Assembly: GCF_044762655.1 (NCBI RefSeq)
Contig: NZ_JBIWER010000003.1
Location: 372,001-436,000, forward strand
Source: Psychrobacillus sp044762655
GTDB lineage: Bacteria; Bacillota; Bacilli; Bacillales_A; Planococcaceae
Direction of reading: 5' to 3'
DNA: 64,000 bases
Position 1 is the first letter of the stretch. Every line of letters begins with the position of its first letter. The notes below the pieces were generated by a model, which did no database searches, had not been told where the DNA came from, and worked only from the letters and a program-made list of their open reading frames with translations. A program made the position numbers and the translations under genes. Below are positions 34,169 through 42,124 of the stretch, one piece after another.

Positions 34169-35371
34169 TTAAAGGAGATTCGAAAAATCATTCGACTTTT
34201 TCATTGGAAATGAAAGAACTTCTCTATTTTGCACTGCTTCTGTTATTAATTCATCAAAATCCTTAAAGCTCTCGTAATATTCTACTTTTTCGAGCTTCGG
34301 TTTAGTCTTTGGACAGGAAGGTGTAAAAATAGTACAACAGTCTTCATAAGGTAATATGGAAGTGTCGTACGTTCCAATTTCCCGGGCAATATCAATAATA
34401 TCTAACTTATCCATTGAAATTAGTGGTCTGAAAATTGGTGTAGATGTAACTGCATTAATCGCCGTTAAGCTTTCTAACGTTTGGCTCGCAACCTGGCCTA
34501 AACTCTCTCCTGTTACTATTCCTAAAGCTCCTATTTCCTCACGAACAAGATCGGCAATTTTCATCATTAAACGTCTAGTAGTAGTCATCGATACATTTTC
34601 AGGAATTTGAGCTTGTATACTTTGTTGAATATCTGTAAAAGGTATTACATGAAGTCTTACTGTTGCCCCAAAATGGCTTAGCTGATTGGCAAGATCCATC
34701 ACTTTTTCTTTCGATCGCTCACTTGTAAATGGTGGGCTATGAAAATGTATTGCGTCAAGACGAACACCACGTTTTAAAAGCATATATCCAGCCACAGGGC
34801 TATCAATTCCACCTGACAACATCAATAAAGAACGACCATTTGAACCTAGAGGCATACCTCCTGCTCCAGGAATTACTTGCGCCATCATATATACGGCATC
34901 ATTCAACACTTCAATTCGTAAATCTATTTCTGGTTTTTTCATTTGAACTTTTAAGGTAGGATATTGTCTTAATACATTACTAGCTACCACGCTTTGTAGC
35001 TCATATGTGTCCAATGGGAAAAACTTATCAGAACGTTTTACAGTAACACGAAACGTTTTATCCTGGCTATCAAGGCTATCCATAATTTGAAGTGCAGTTG
35101 CTTGAATATCATCTAATTCTTTTGAACAGGAAGCTACAGGACTAAATGATTGGATACCAAATATTTTAGGCAACCGTTCTATTAACGCATGAATTTCCGA
35201 GTCATCAGATGATGTTAAAAACATGCGATCTCTTTCAGCTTGAATTTTAATATTAGGTAAATCGACAAAAGAAAACCTAATATTATTTCGTAAATGTGAT
35301 ATAAATTGCTTTCTATTTCTTCCTTTAGTGGATAATTCACCATATCGTACTAATATTTTTTCCCATTTCAT
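34169..35371 (-). CDS. thiI: tRNA 4-thiouridine / thiazole sulfurtransferase ThiI
   Basis: A 400-residue ThiI. It has an N-terminal ferredoxin-like and THUMP region (about 1-165, beginning ILVRYGELSTKGRNRKQF), then the PP-loop adenylation domain with LMLSGGIDSPVAGYM. It has no C-terminal rhodanese domain, as usual in Bacilli. It makes 4-thiouridine in tRNA with sulfur from the cysteine desulfurase. The iscS-type gene ends only six bases upstream of its start, so the sulfur donor and acceptor are co-translated, as in B. subtilis nifZ-thiI. Confidence 0.97.
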   Translation of the reverse strand: MKWEKILVRYGELSTKGRNRKQFISHLRNNIRFSFVDLPNIKIQAERDRMFLTSSDDSEIHALIERLPKIFGIQSFSPVASCSKELDDIQATALQIMDSLDSQDKTFRVTVKRSDKFFPLDTYELQSVVASNVLRQYPTLKVQMKKPEIDLRIEVLNDAVYMMAQVIPGAGGMPLGSNGRSLLMLSGGIDSPVAGYMLLKRGVRLDAIHFHSPPFTSERSKEKVMDLANQLSHFGATVRLHVIPFTDIQQSIQAQIPENVSMTTTRRLMMKIADLVREEIGALGIVTGESLGQVASQTLESLTAINAVTSTPIFRPLISMDKLDIIDIAREIGTYDTSILPYEDCCTIFTPSCPKTKPKLEKVEYYESFKDFDELITEAVQNREVLSFPMKKSNDFSNLL

Positions 35372-35377
35372 ACTTTT

Positions 35378-36511
35378 TTAATCTCCTTTAATAACATTCA
35401 TGACACGCTTGAATACTTTTTTAAATTGCTCTATCTCTTGTCGGGTGTTAATAGTACTAAAGCTAATTCGCAATACGCCTTTTATATAATCGTCAGAAAT
35501 ATGCATAGCCTTTAGCACATGACTAGTTTTCGTTTGTCTTGAGGAGCAGGCACTACTAGTGGAAACAATTATACCTTGTTGCTGCAATGCATTGATTAGC
35601 ACTTCTCCTTTAATTTTTCGCACCGAAAATGAAATTATATGTGGGGCTTTCTTAGCTGGAGATACAACTTTTATGTTTGGAAAAGACTGTAAATAATCTA
35701 ATAAATCATCTGACAGCCTTTGTAAATTTACGATTTTTTCATCTAAATCTTCCAAAGCAAGTCTCATTGCTTTCGCTGTTGAAACGGCCAAAGGTACAGA
35801 GGTTGTACCACTGCGAATACCTGATTCCTGCCCTCCACCGTATAATATCGGTTCTATTTCGATGAATTTTTTTAATGCAAGTAACCCGGAGCCTTTTAAG
35901 CCATGTATTTTATGAGAAGAGATTGTTATAGCATCAACTTCAAGTTGCTTAAAATCAACTGGCATTTTCCCGAAACTTTGAACGGCATCCATATGAAGAA
36001 GCGCTCTGCTTTGTTCTCTGACAATTTTAGAAAGTTCTTCTATTGGTTGTATTGCGCCTGTTTCGTTATTTACATGCATAACACTGACTACTACAGTATC
36101 ATCGCGAAGAAGTTTTTTCACGGACTCTAACAAAATGATTCCTTCCGTGTCTACAGGAATCCACTCTACTTCAAATCCTTGATCAATTAATTTTTTAGCG
36201 GTTTCTATAATAGAAGGATGCTCAATTTCGGATATTAATACATGCTTCCCTCGATGCTTATATTTTAAAGCTAGCCCAAAGATTGCTAAGTTGTTGGACT
36301 CTGTTCCACCTGATGTAAAATATACTTTATCACTCGAGGTTTTCAGGATACTTGCAATTTGTTCTCTAGCAGATTGTAACAATTCATTGGTCTGATGTCC
36401 AAATGTATGAATGGAAGCTGGATTAGCCCAAAATTTTTCATTGACGGTTACAAAAGTATTAAGCACCTCTGGATGTACTTTTGTCGTCGCACTATTATCA
36501 AAATAGATCAT
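35378..36511 (-). CDS. Cysteine desulfurase, NifS/IscS type
   Basis: A 377-residue PLP enzyme releasing sulfur from cysteine. It begins with the family start MIYFDNSATTKVHPEV; the PLP lysine is in ITISSHKIHGLKGSG, and the catalytic cysteine in the loop STSSACSSRQ. The ATG at 36509-36511 is chosen over an open extension of 23 codons because it follows AAAGGAGC and gives the canonical start. It is directly upstream of thiI, which points to it being the dedicated donor for tRNA thiolation (B. subtilis NifZ). A terminator separates it from ezrA. Confidence 0.95.
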   Translation of the reverse strand: MIYFDNSATTKVHPEVLNTFVTVNEKFWANPASIHTFGHQTNELLQSAREQIASILKTSSDKVYFTSGGTESNNLAIFGLALKYKHRGKHVLISEIEHPSIIETAKKLIDQGFEVEWIPVDTEGIILLESVKKLLRDDTVVVSVMHVNNETGAIQPIEELSKIVREQSRALLHMDAVQSFGKMPVDFKQLEVDAITISSHKIHGLKGSGLLALKKFIEIEPILYGGGQESGIRSGTTSVPLAVSTAKAMRLALEDLDEKIVNLQRLSDDLLDYLQSFPNIKVVSPAKKAPHIISFSVRKIKGEVLINALQQQGIIVSTSSACSSRQTKTSHVLKAMHISDDYIKGVLRISFSTINTRQEIEQFKKVFKRVMNVIKGD

Positions 36512-36532
36512 TTTCCATATCGCTCCTTTTCG

Positions 36533-36565
36533 GAAAAAAACCACCGTCACTAGAGTGAGGTGGTT
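36533..36565 (-). terminator. Rho-independent terminator of ezrA
   Basis: ACCACCTCACT paired with TGACGGTGGT on the minus strand, followed by T7. Confidence 0.88.
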
Positions 36566-36586
36566 CACGTTTGTATACAAATAAGT

Positions 36587-38287
36587 TTATGTACGCCAAG
36601 CGTCTTCTTTCACTAATGCATCAATTTTCTTTAGAGCTCCCGGCTCTACCTCTTCCACTGCTGTCGCTGCATCCTCTAATGCCTTCGCATAACGCAATTG
36701 TCTAAATGCTTCCTCGGCTTCTAGTAGACGAGCATGAACTTGTGGGTGACTTGCACGGTAGCGATTGCCGTACTGAATAATTTTTTCTGTGAGTAACACA
36801 TTCTCAAGCATTTCTTTCGCTCTCTTATGTACTTCCTCCATACATGCCTCGGCTTTTTCTAAATAGTTATCTACTAGTGACATATTTAAAGGTACTTCCT
36901 GTAGGCTTTGCATAGCTACATAAATATGCTCCTCGGCTTCTTCTAAACGAACGTCCATATCCTCTGGAATTCCAGGAATATTGGCTTTTTGTAACATGCG
37001 ATCTGTTTCATGTAACATATCTTTTAGCTCATCTAGTTTTTCCCGTGCACTATTTTCATCGATTCGAAGGTTTTTCAGGCGATTTGCAAATCGATCCTGT
37101 TCTTCGTAAAGCCGATCTATCTCTTCAGCAATTTCATTTAACTCATCCTGCAGGCTTGAATATGCAGATTGTTCTTCCTCTACTCTGCTAGAAAGCAATT
37201 CAAACTTTTTCTCTAAATCCTCTAGCTCTTTTAAGCAGCTTTGTGGAATTTCGGCTTCTTTTTCTGGAAGACGATAGCTCTGTTGTACATATGAAGCTTC
37301 CTCACTAACAGCACGAGTAACAGATGTCACTTCACGTAAACGTGTACCAGTCTGTTCTTTATATTGGTCCACATATTTTTTAGCAAGCACTTCTTTTTCC
37401 AATAAATCATAGAAAGTATCTAACTCATCTTTTAACTCTTCCACTCTAATAATTGTTTTACCAACGTTTAGGTCAATAATAGCTTGTTTTAGTTCCACAA
37501 GCTCTGCTTCCATGGAATCTAATTTTTGATTCATTTCGAGATGCTGTAAATAATAAGAGCTCTCTTCCATCTCTTTTTGCCCATTTCGCAATTCATGAAT
37601 TATAGCTGGGATTTTATGTTGAATTTCGGATAAAACTGTAGGTATATCATGCAATTTAGGGAAAAATTTTTGGCCATCATCCTGAACAGTGATTACCAGT
37701 TCACGAGCACTCAAATAATTTCCTGAATCTGTTAATCGATCAAATTCCTCAAACTGTGGGATGAAGGATTCTAACTTTTGCTCCAACGCCTTCACTGCTT
37801 CGCCAAAAGAATGCTGATGGGCAAGAAGAGTTTTTCTTGCTGCACGATGCTGTTCCTTTATTTGCTCCATCTCGATACGGTTTTTTTCTTCGCTACCGAT
37901 TAGTTCCTCAAGCTCTGTTAAAATTCCTGACATTTTCTTGTCACAAAGAGAAATTAAAATTTGAATTTCCTTTTCTATTTTCGTCGCTTTTGGAAAAATA
38001 AATCGGTCAACACTTTCTTCCACATCAAATAAAAGGACATCGATTTTCGGCATATGCACATCCATTACCTCAGTCCATGTATTTCTCCATCTTTCAAACA
38101 TTTCCTCTGTTTGACCGTTCATATTCAGCTGTTTCACTTTTGTCATTTCTTCTAAAATTGGTTTGTTTTGAATTTGATGTTTCTCATGTTCTAATCTCTC
38201 TATTTCTGCGTTATGTTTTCGTCGTATGATAAATGCAAAAATTGCAATTACTAAAAGTATAATGACTGCTGGGATGATATACTTCAT
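36587..38287 (-). CDS. ezrA: Septation ring formation regulator EzrA
   Basis: A 566-residue membrane-anchored coiled-coil protein that binds FtsZ and limits Z-ring formation to midcell. Residues 2-20 form a single transmembrane anchor (YIIPAVIILLVIAIFAFII), followed at once by basic residues and then by long spectrin-like helical repeats rich in Glu, Lys, Leu and Gln to the end. Length and architecture match EzrA (562 residues in B. subtilis). It is divergent from hisJ and has its own terminator. Confidence 0.96.
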   Translation of the reverse strand: MKYIIPAVIILLVIAIFAFIIRRKHNAEIERLEHEKHQIQNKPILEEMTKVKQLNMNGQTEEMFERWRNTWTEVMDVHMPKIDVLLFDVEESVDRFIFPKATKIEKEIQILISLCDKKMSGILTELEELIGSEEKNRIEMEQIKEQHRAARKTLLAHQHSFGEAVKALEQKLESFIPQFEEFDRLTDSGNYLSARELVITVQDDGQKFFPKLHDIPTVLSEIQHKIPAIIHELRNGQKEMEESSYYLQHLEMNQKLDSMEAELVELKQAIIDLNVGKTIIRVEELKDELDTFYDLLEKEVLAKKYVDQYKEQTGTRLREVTSVTRAVSEEASYVQQSYRLPEKEAEIPQSCLKELEDLEKKFELLSSRVEEEQSAYSSLQDELNEIAEEIDRLYEEQDRFANRLKNLRIDENSAREKLDELKDMLHETDRMLQKANIPGIPEDMDVRLEEAEEHIYVAMQSLQEVPLNMSLVDNYLEKAEACMEEVHKRAKEMLENVLLTEKIIQYGNRYRASHPQVHARLLEAEEAFRQLRYAKALEDAATAVEEVEPGALKKIDALVKEDAWRT

Positions 38288-38438
38288 CGTAAGCCCCCTG
38301 TTCCAAATTCAAAAAGTTCTATTTCCAATGCTACTCTATATCTTACCATGCTTTTTATGTTATTGTTTCATAAAACAAGAGAAAAGCAATTAATTCTTAA
38401 AAAATCTTATATTTATATAATTTGGAGGCTGATATTAA

Positions 38439-39236
38439 TTGAAAAAGGATGGACATATCCACTCACCTTATTGTCCACATGGGACTGAAGATTCCTTTCA
38501 TTTGTATATTGAACAGGCCATACAAAGTGGTTTTCAAGCAATTACGTTTACAGAACATGCCCCCCTGCCTTTAGGTTTTATAGATCCAACACCTAATAAG
38601 GACAGTGGAATGAGCATAAATCAATTAGAATCTTATATTTTCGAGTTACAAAAGTTGAAAAAAGAATATAACAAAGATATTGTTATTTCAACAGGTTTAG
38701 AAATCGATTTCATATCTGGGTTTGAACAAAATACGATTACTTTCTTAAATACATATGGAAAATACTTAGATGATTCAATTTTATCAGTTCATTTCTTAAA
38801 ACACGAAAATGATTATACGTGCATTGACTTCTCAAAATCTACATTTTTGACATTCATCAATCGACTTGGAAACCCAATGTCTGTTTATAAATTGTATTAT
38901 AAAACACTGCTAGATTCAATAACGAGTAATCTTGGTATTTTTAAACCGAAAAGAATTGGTCATATAACATTAGTGCACAAATTTCAGCACTCCTTTACCG
39001 AGGAAGTGCAAGATCATGAAGACATAGTAGCTATTTTGAATGAAATCAAACACCAGCAGCTAGAGCTTGACGTAAATAGTGCGGGATTAGCTAAGCCTTA
39101 TTGTTTAGAAAGTTATCCTCCGCCAACTTATATAAAGCTAGCGAAGGAACTCGAGATTCCACTTGTATTTGGGTCTGATGCACATCAAGCAAAAGATCTA
39201 CATCAGTTTTACAATGAAATAAGTACTTTACTATAG
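38439..39236 (+). CDS. hisJ: Histidinol-phosphatase, PHP type (HisJ)
   Basis: A 265-residue PHP-domain phosphatase of the histidine pathway, converting histidinol phosphate to histidinol. Metal ligands: DGHIHSPYCPHGT at the N-terminus, FTEHAPLP, TGLEIDF, VHFLK and GSDAHQAKDL near the C-terminus. The start is a TTG (38439-38441) with GGAGG ten bases upstream; no ATG precedes the first metal motif. The gene lies beside the GAF gene ytsP, as in B. subtilis. No other his gene is in the window. Confidence 0.9.
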   Translation: MKKDGHIHSPYCPHGTEDSFHLYIEQAIQSGFQAITFTEHAPLPLGFIDPTPNKDSGMSINQLESYIFELQKLKKEYNKDIVISTGLEIDFISGFEQNTITFLNTYGKYLDDSILSVHFLKHENDYTCIDFSKSTFLTFINRLGNPMSVYKLYYKTLLDSITSNLGIFKPKRIGHITLVHKFQHSFTEEVQDHEDIVAILNEIKHQQLELDVNSAGLAKPYCLESYPPPTYIKLAKELEIPLVFGSDAHQAKDLHQFYNEISTLL

Positions 39237-39252
39237 AATGGAGACAATAATT

Positions 39253-39732
39253 ATGTTCACAAAATCAGCATACTCAGAAGATTTAACAGCTAATTACAAT
39301 ATGCTTTCCAAACAACTAGATGCTCTTTTAACTGGAGAGACAAATACTATTGCAAATTTAAGTAATGCTTCCGCATTATTAAATCAATTTTTCGATCAGA
39401 TTAATTGGGTTGGGTTTTATGTAATGGAAGATGGAGAACTAGTTTTAGGTCCATTCCAAGGTTTACCTGCATGTGTAAGAATTCCGTTAAGTAGAGGTGT
39501 GTGCGGAGCAGCTGCTTCAAAACGAGAAACAGTTATTGTACCAGATGTACACGCTTATCCAGGACATATCGCATGTGATGCAGCATCACAATCCGAAATT
39601 GTTGTTCCAATCATTAAAGACGGTGAACTTGTAGGTGTTTTGGATATCGATAGTCCTATTAAGGATCGATTCTCTGAGCAGGACGCAGAAGGCTTGCAGC
39701 AATTTATTGATGTATTAGTGAAGCATATTTAA
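39253..39732 (+). CDS. ytsP: Free methionine-(R)-sulfoxide reductase (YtsP, GAF fold)
   Basis: A 159-residue single GAF domain protein. It contains the three cysteines that define free methionine-(R)-sulfoxide reductases: C74 in LPACVRI, C84 in RGVCGAA and C108 in HIACDAASQSE, so it likely reduces free Met-R-O rather than sensing a nucleotide. The ATG at 39253 is chosen over one five codons earlier because GGAG lies nine bases before it. It follows hisJ with a 16-base gap and ends at a terminator. The broken gene next door and the methionine gamma-lyase further on are unrelated transcripts. Confidence 0.92.
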   Translation: MFTKSAYSEDLTANYNMLSKQLDALLTGETNTIANLSNASALLNQFFDQINWVGFYVMEDGELVLGPFQGLPACVRIPLSRGVCGAAASKRETVIVPDVHAYPGHIACDAASQSEIVVPIIKDGELVGVLDIDSPIKDRFSEQDAEGLQQFIDVLVKHI

Positions 39733-39754
39733 TAAGTCTATAATATTCGATAAT

Positions 39755-39783
39755 AAAAAGGACCTACTTTTAGGTCTTTTTTA
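39755..39783 (+). terminator. Rho-independent terminator of ytsP
   Basis: AAAGGACCTA / TAGGTCTTT hairpin with a 4-base loop and T-rich tail. Confidence 0.8.
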
Positions 39784-39807
39784 TTTGCTCGATTTCATAA
39801 AGACATA

Positions 39808-39978
39808 CTTAGTAGTGAAATCCGAATGAAGTTGATTTCCACTCCTACGGACGCTTTCCGTGGGCACGGCTTTAATCTCCTCGTCTCTGCTTTCCTGCGG
39901 GGTTTTCGGTTCGCGCTGTTCCCACTGGAGTCGCCGCCTTGCTCTCCAATCAATTAGATCCACTTTATACAAATCCAT
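39808..39978 (+). repeat. Dispersed repeat family R1, most complete copy, inside a gene
   Basis: Runs from TAGTGAAATCCGAATGAAG through CTACGGACGCTTTCCGTGGG, TTTCCTGCGGGGTTTTCGG, GGAGTCGCCGCCTTGCTCTC and CAATCAATTAGATCCACTT. It carries both the left (AGTGAAATCCGA) and right (GATCCACTTTATACAA) ends. On the minus strand it replaces the 3' part of the isochorismatase-like gene. Confidence 0.85.
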
Positions 39979-40110
39979 AGAACGTGCCCGGGTTAATAAA
40001 TCATTTAAGTTTCGTAATAATTTATCCCAATTGAACACTTCTTCACCCTCTTGAAACATTGCATTTTCTACATCAATTACTAATAGTGCTTCCTTTGTCA
40101 AAATGCTCAC
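39979..40110 (-). pseudogene. Isochorismatase/cysteine-hydrolase family gene, truncated by repeat R1
   Basis: The first 44 codons read as a cysteine hydrolase N-terminus: EALLVIDVENAMFQEGEEV with the catalytic-type Asp, then NWDKLLRNLNDLLTRAR. The frame then passes into repeat R1e, whose translation (IDWRARRRLQWEQRE) is unlike the family, and stops at 39781. Intact members are about 170-180 residues and carry a conserved Lys and Cys further on, all missing here. About 400 bases of the original gene must have been lost, since only 30 bases lie between the repeat and the ytsP terminator. Its ATG overlaps the last codons of the upstream P-loop kinase, so it was probably the second gene of that operon. 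Confidence 0.8.
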
Positions 40111-40681
40111 CCTTTTGGTTGTTTAATTGAAACTCTGTTTTTATATAATGAGCAACTTCTTCCAAACTCAAATAAGTATTATCTATTCTTAAATAATTCT
40201 TTCTTTCAATTTCATCCTTATAAGAATTTAATCTACTATTTTCTAGAGTACTTAGTAAATGTTGTTCAGATTGTTCTATATTTCTTTTAGTCGGTTTATG
40301 CTCAAGTCTATGTGGTGTCTTATTACGTTTTAACCTTTCCTCTACGTTTGCCTCTAATTCTACAAAATATATCTCTGCTCCATGAGAAGCTATGGTTTGA
40401 CACATACTTTCTATTTCATCCCAATCTTCTTTTTTATCAAAATACCATACCTTAGTAAAAATCATTCCATTATTATCACTTTTTGAAAATGAATTAAATA
40501 TTTCCTGTCGAAATAGATGTGTTAACCTCCACATTTCCGGACTAAATCCAAATAATGGCTCCAGCAAATCAATCGTCATATGGTTATGAAATAACTTCAA
40601 ACCTGTTATCTTTGCTAATTCCTGTCCGACAGTCATTTTACCAACTGCTTGCGGTCCAAATATAAAAACAAATTTTTTCAT
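40073..40681 (-). CDS. P-loop kinase-like protein (shikimate-kinase/zeta-type fold)
   Basis: A 202-residue protein with an N-terminal Walker A motif FIFGPQAVGKMTVGQELA, followed by a substrate-type segment GLKLFHNHMTIDLLEPLF and an arginine-containing lid region (VEERLKRNKTPHRLEHKP). It belongs to a loosely defined group of AAA/shikimate-kinase-like small kinases; the substrate is unknown. The ATG at 40679-40681 has AAGGAGG eight bases upstream, whereas the longer open frame does not. Its 3' end overlaps the start of the broken isochorismatase-like gene by about 38 bases. It is separated from methionine gamma-lyase by a terminator. Confidence 0.8.
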   Translation of the reverse strand: MKKFVFIFGPQAVGKMTVGQELAKITGLKLFHNHMTIDLLEPLFGFSPEMWRLTHLFRQEIFNSFSKSDNNGMIFTKVWYFDKKEDWDEIESMCQTIASHGAEIYFVELEANVEERLKRNKTPHRLEHKPTKRNIEQSEQHLLSTLENSRLNSYKDEIERKNYLRIDNTYLSLEEVAHYIKTEFQLNNQKGEHFDKGSTISN

Positions 40682-40742
40682 AGTACCTTCCTCCTTGAAA
40701 AGATCATCAGAATTCTGATTCTCTATTACATTATGTTCCACA

Positions 40743-40772
40743 AAAAAAACGTTAATCCTTCTTGGATTAACG
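40743..40772 (-). terminator. Rho-independent terminator of methionine gamma-lyase gene
   Basis: CGTTAATCC / GGATTAACG perfect 9-bp stem with a 5-base loop, followed by T8 on the minus strand. Confidence 0.92.
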
Positions 40773-40846
40773 CACCCGCTTGTTTTATTACTAGAAAATC
40801 TTGGACAGGTTCAAACCACGCAACTAAAAATGGGATATATCCCCTT

Positions 40847-42034
40847 TTACAATTTATCTAATGCTCGCTTCAAATCTTCTACTATATCAATAGAGTTCTC
40901 CAGACCAACGGAAAGCCTTAATAACCCACCTGTTATGCCCATTTCTAAACGGTCTTTTTCAGGTACAATGGAATGCGTCATTGTATAGGGATGCTGAATC
41001 AGTGTCTCCGCATCTCCTAAACTAACAGCAATTTTTATCAGCTTTAGCTCATTCATAAGCTTTTGCGCCTGTTTCACTCCACCATTTATAGTGAACGAGA
41101 TAAGCCCACCACCAGCTTTCATCTGTTTCTTCGCCACATGGTACTGTGGATTATCTACATCAAATGGATAATAAATATTTTCTATAGATGGATGTGCCTT
41201 TAAAAAGTCGAATACTTTATGAGCATTTTCCGAATGCCGATCCATCCGAACATGCAGTGTTTTTAAACCTCGTATTAAAAGCCATGCATCGAATGGTGAG
41301 ATGATACCACCAAAGTCTTTTTGAACAGTACCCCGAATCGTTTCCATAATCTCTTTATCTTTTCCTACTAGAATTCCTGCAATAACATCACCATGTCCAT
41401 TAATATATTTGGTCGCACTGTGAAGCACGAAATCTGCTCCTTGTTCAATCGGATTTTGTAAATATGGTGAAGAAAATGTATTATCTACAACAACTGGAAT
41501 GCCATGTTTCTTCGCAACTTCTGTGATCAATTCGATATCTACAATTTCCATCGTTGGATTAATAGGTGTTTCTATATATATACAAGCTGTATTAGGTTGA
41601 ATTGCATTTTCTATCTCTTCCTCGTTTATCAAAGCTTTTAAATCATGCGAAATATTGTATTTTTCCTTCAATATTTTTAACAAACCAAACGTACAACCAT
41701 AAATTCCTCTTGTACATAGTATGTGGTCACCTGATTTTGTCAGGTGAACTAAAATAGCACTAACCGCGGCCATACCAGAGCCGAATGCTAAAGCACCCTC
41801 CCCCAACTCCATCGCAGCAATTCGTTCCTCCAATACTTGTACGGTAGGATTACCTAACCGAGAATAAATTCCCCCAGTCACTTCCCCAGAAAATCTTCTT
41901 TCCCCCTGCTCCGCTGTGTCAAAAGCGAATGTCGATGTCTGATAAAGTGGAACAGAAAGGCTATCTTGGTGCTCTCCGGTTGTATATCCCCTATGGATAT
42001 ACAATGTCTCTTTAGAAAAACTTGAATTACTCAT
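40847..42034 (-). CDS. Methionine gamma-lyase
   Basis: A 395-residue Cys/Met-metabolism PLP enzyme. The PLP lysine is K209 (LHSATKYINGHGDV). C114 in the motif YGCTF is the position of the catalytic cysteine that marks methionine gamma-lyases and sets them apart from cystathionine gamma-synthases and lyases. It therefore probably splits methionine into methanethiol, ammonia and 2-oxobutyrate. YSRLGNPT and the C-terminal SVGLENSIDIVEDL are family features. The ATG at 42034 has AAGGGG eight bases upstream. A perfect cre palindrome lies 16 bases before the start, so it is expected to be shut off by CcpA when preferred sugars are present. It is single, with its own terminator. Confidence 0.88.
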   Translation of the reverse strand: MSNSSFSKETLYIHRGYTTGEHQDSLSVPLYQTSTFAFDTAEQGERRFSGEVTGGIYSRLGNPTVQVLEERIAAMELGEGALAFGSGMAAVSAILVHLTKSGDHILCTRGIYGCTFGLLKILKEKYNISHDLKALINEEEIENAIQPNTACIYIETPINPTMEIVDIELITEVAKKHGIPVVVDNTFSSPYLQNPIEQGADFVLHSATKYINGHGDVIAGILVGKDKEIMETIRGTVQKDFGGIISPFDAWLLIRGLKTLHVRMDRHSENAHKVFDFLKAHPSIENIYYPFDVDNPQYHVAKKQMKAGGGLISFTINGGVKQAQKLMNELKLIKIAVSLGDAETLIQHPYTMTHSIVPEKDRLEMGITGGLLRLSVGLENSIDIVEDLKRALDKL

Positions 42035-42049
42035 AATATACACCCCTTT

Positions 42050-42063
42050 TGTAAACGCTTACA
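42050..42063. promoter_or_regulatory. Perfect CcpA (cre) palindrome before methionine gamma-lyase
   Basis: TGTAAACGCTTACA is a fully symmetrical 14-base cre, matching every position of TGWAANCGNTNWCA. It lies 16 bases upstream of the start codon, downstream of where the promoter must be, a position typical for roadblock repression. Confidence 0.8.
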
Positions 42064-42087
42064 TATAGTGTACATCGAATATATAAA

Positions 42088-42124
42088 AAAGAAAAGACAC
42101 CTCCTCAGCAAGAGTGAGATGCCT
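42088..42124 (-). terminator. Terminator of the GAF-GGDEF gene
   Basis: On the minus strand AAGGCATCTC pairs with GAGGTGTCTT (wobbles allowed), followed by TTTTCTTTTTT. It overlaps the stop codon. Confidence 0.65.

Noticed and set aside
42050..42063. Inverted repeat as a terminator or insertion-sequence end
   Set aside because: It is an exact CcpA site palindrome with no T run and no partner repeat.
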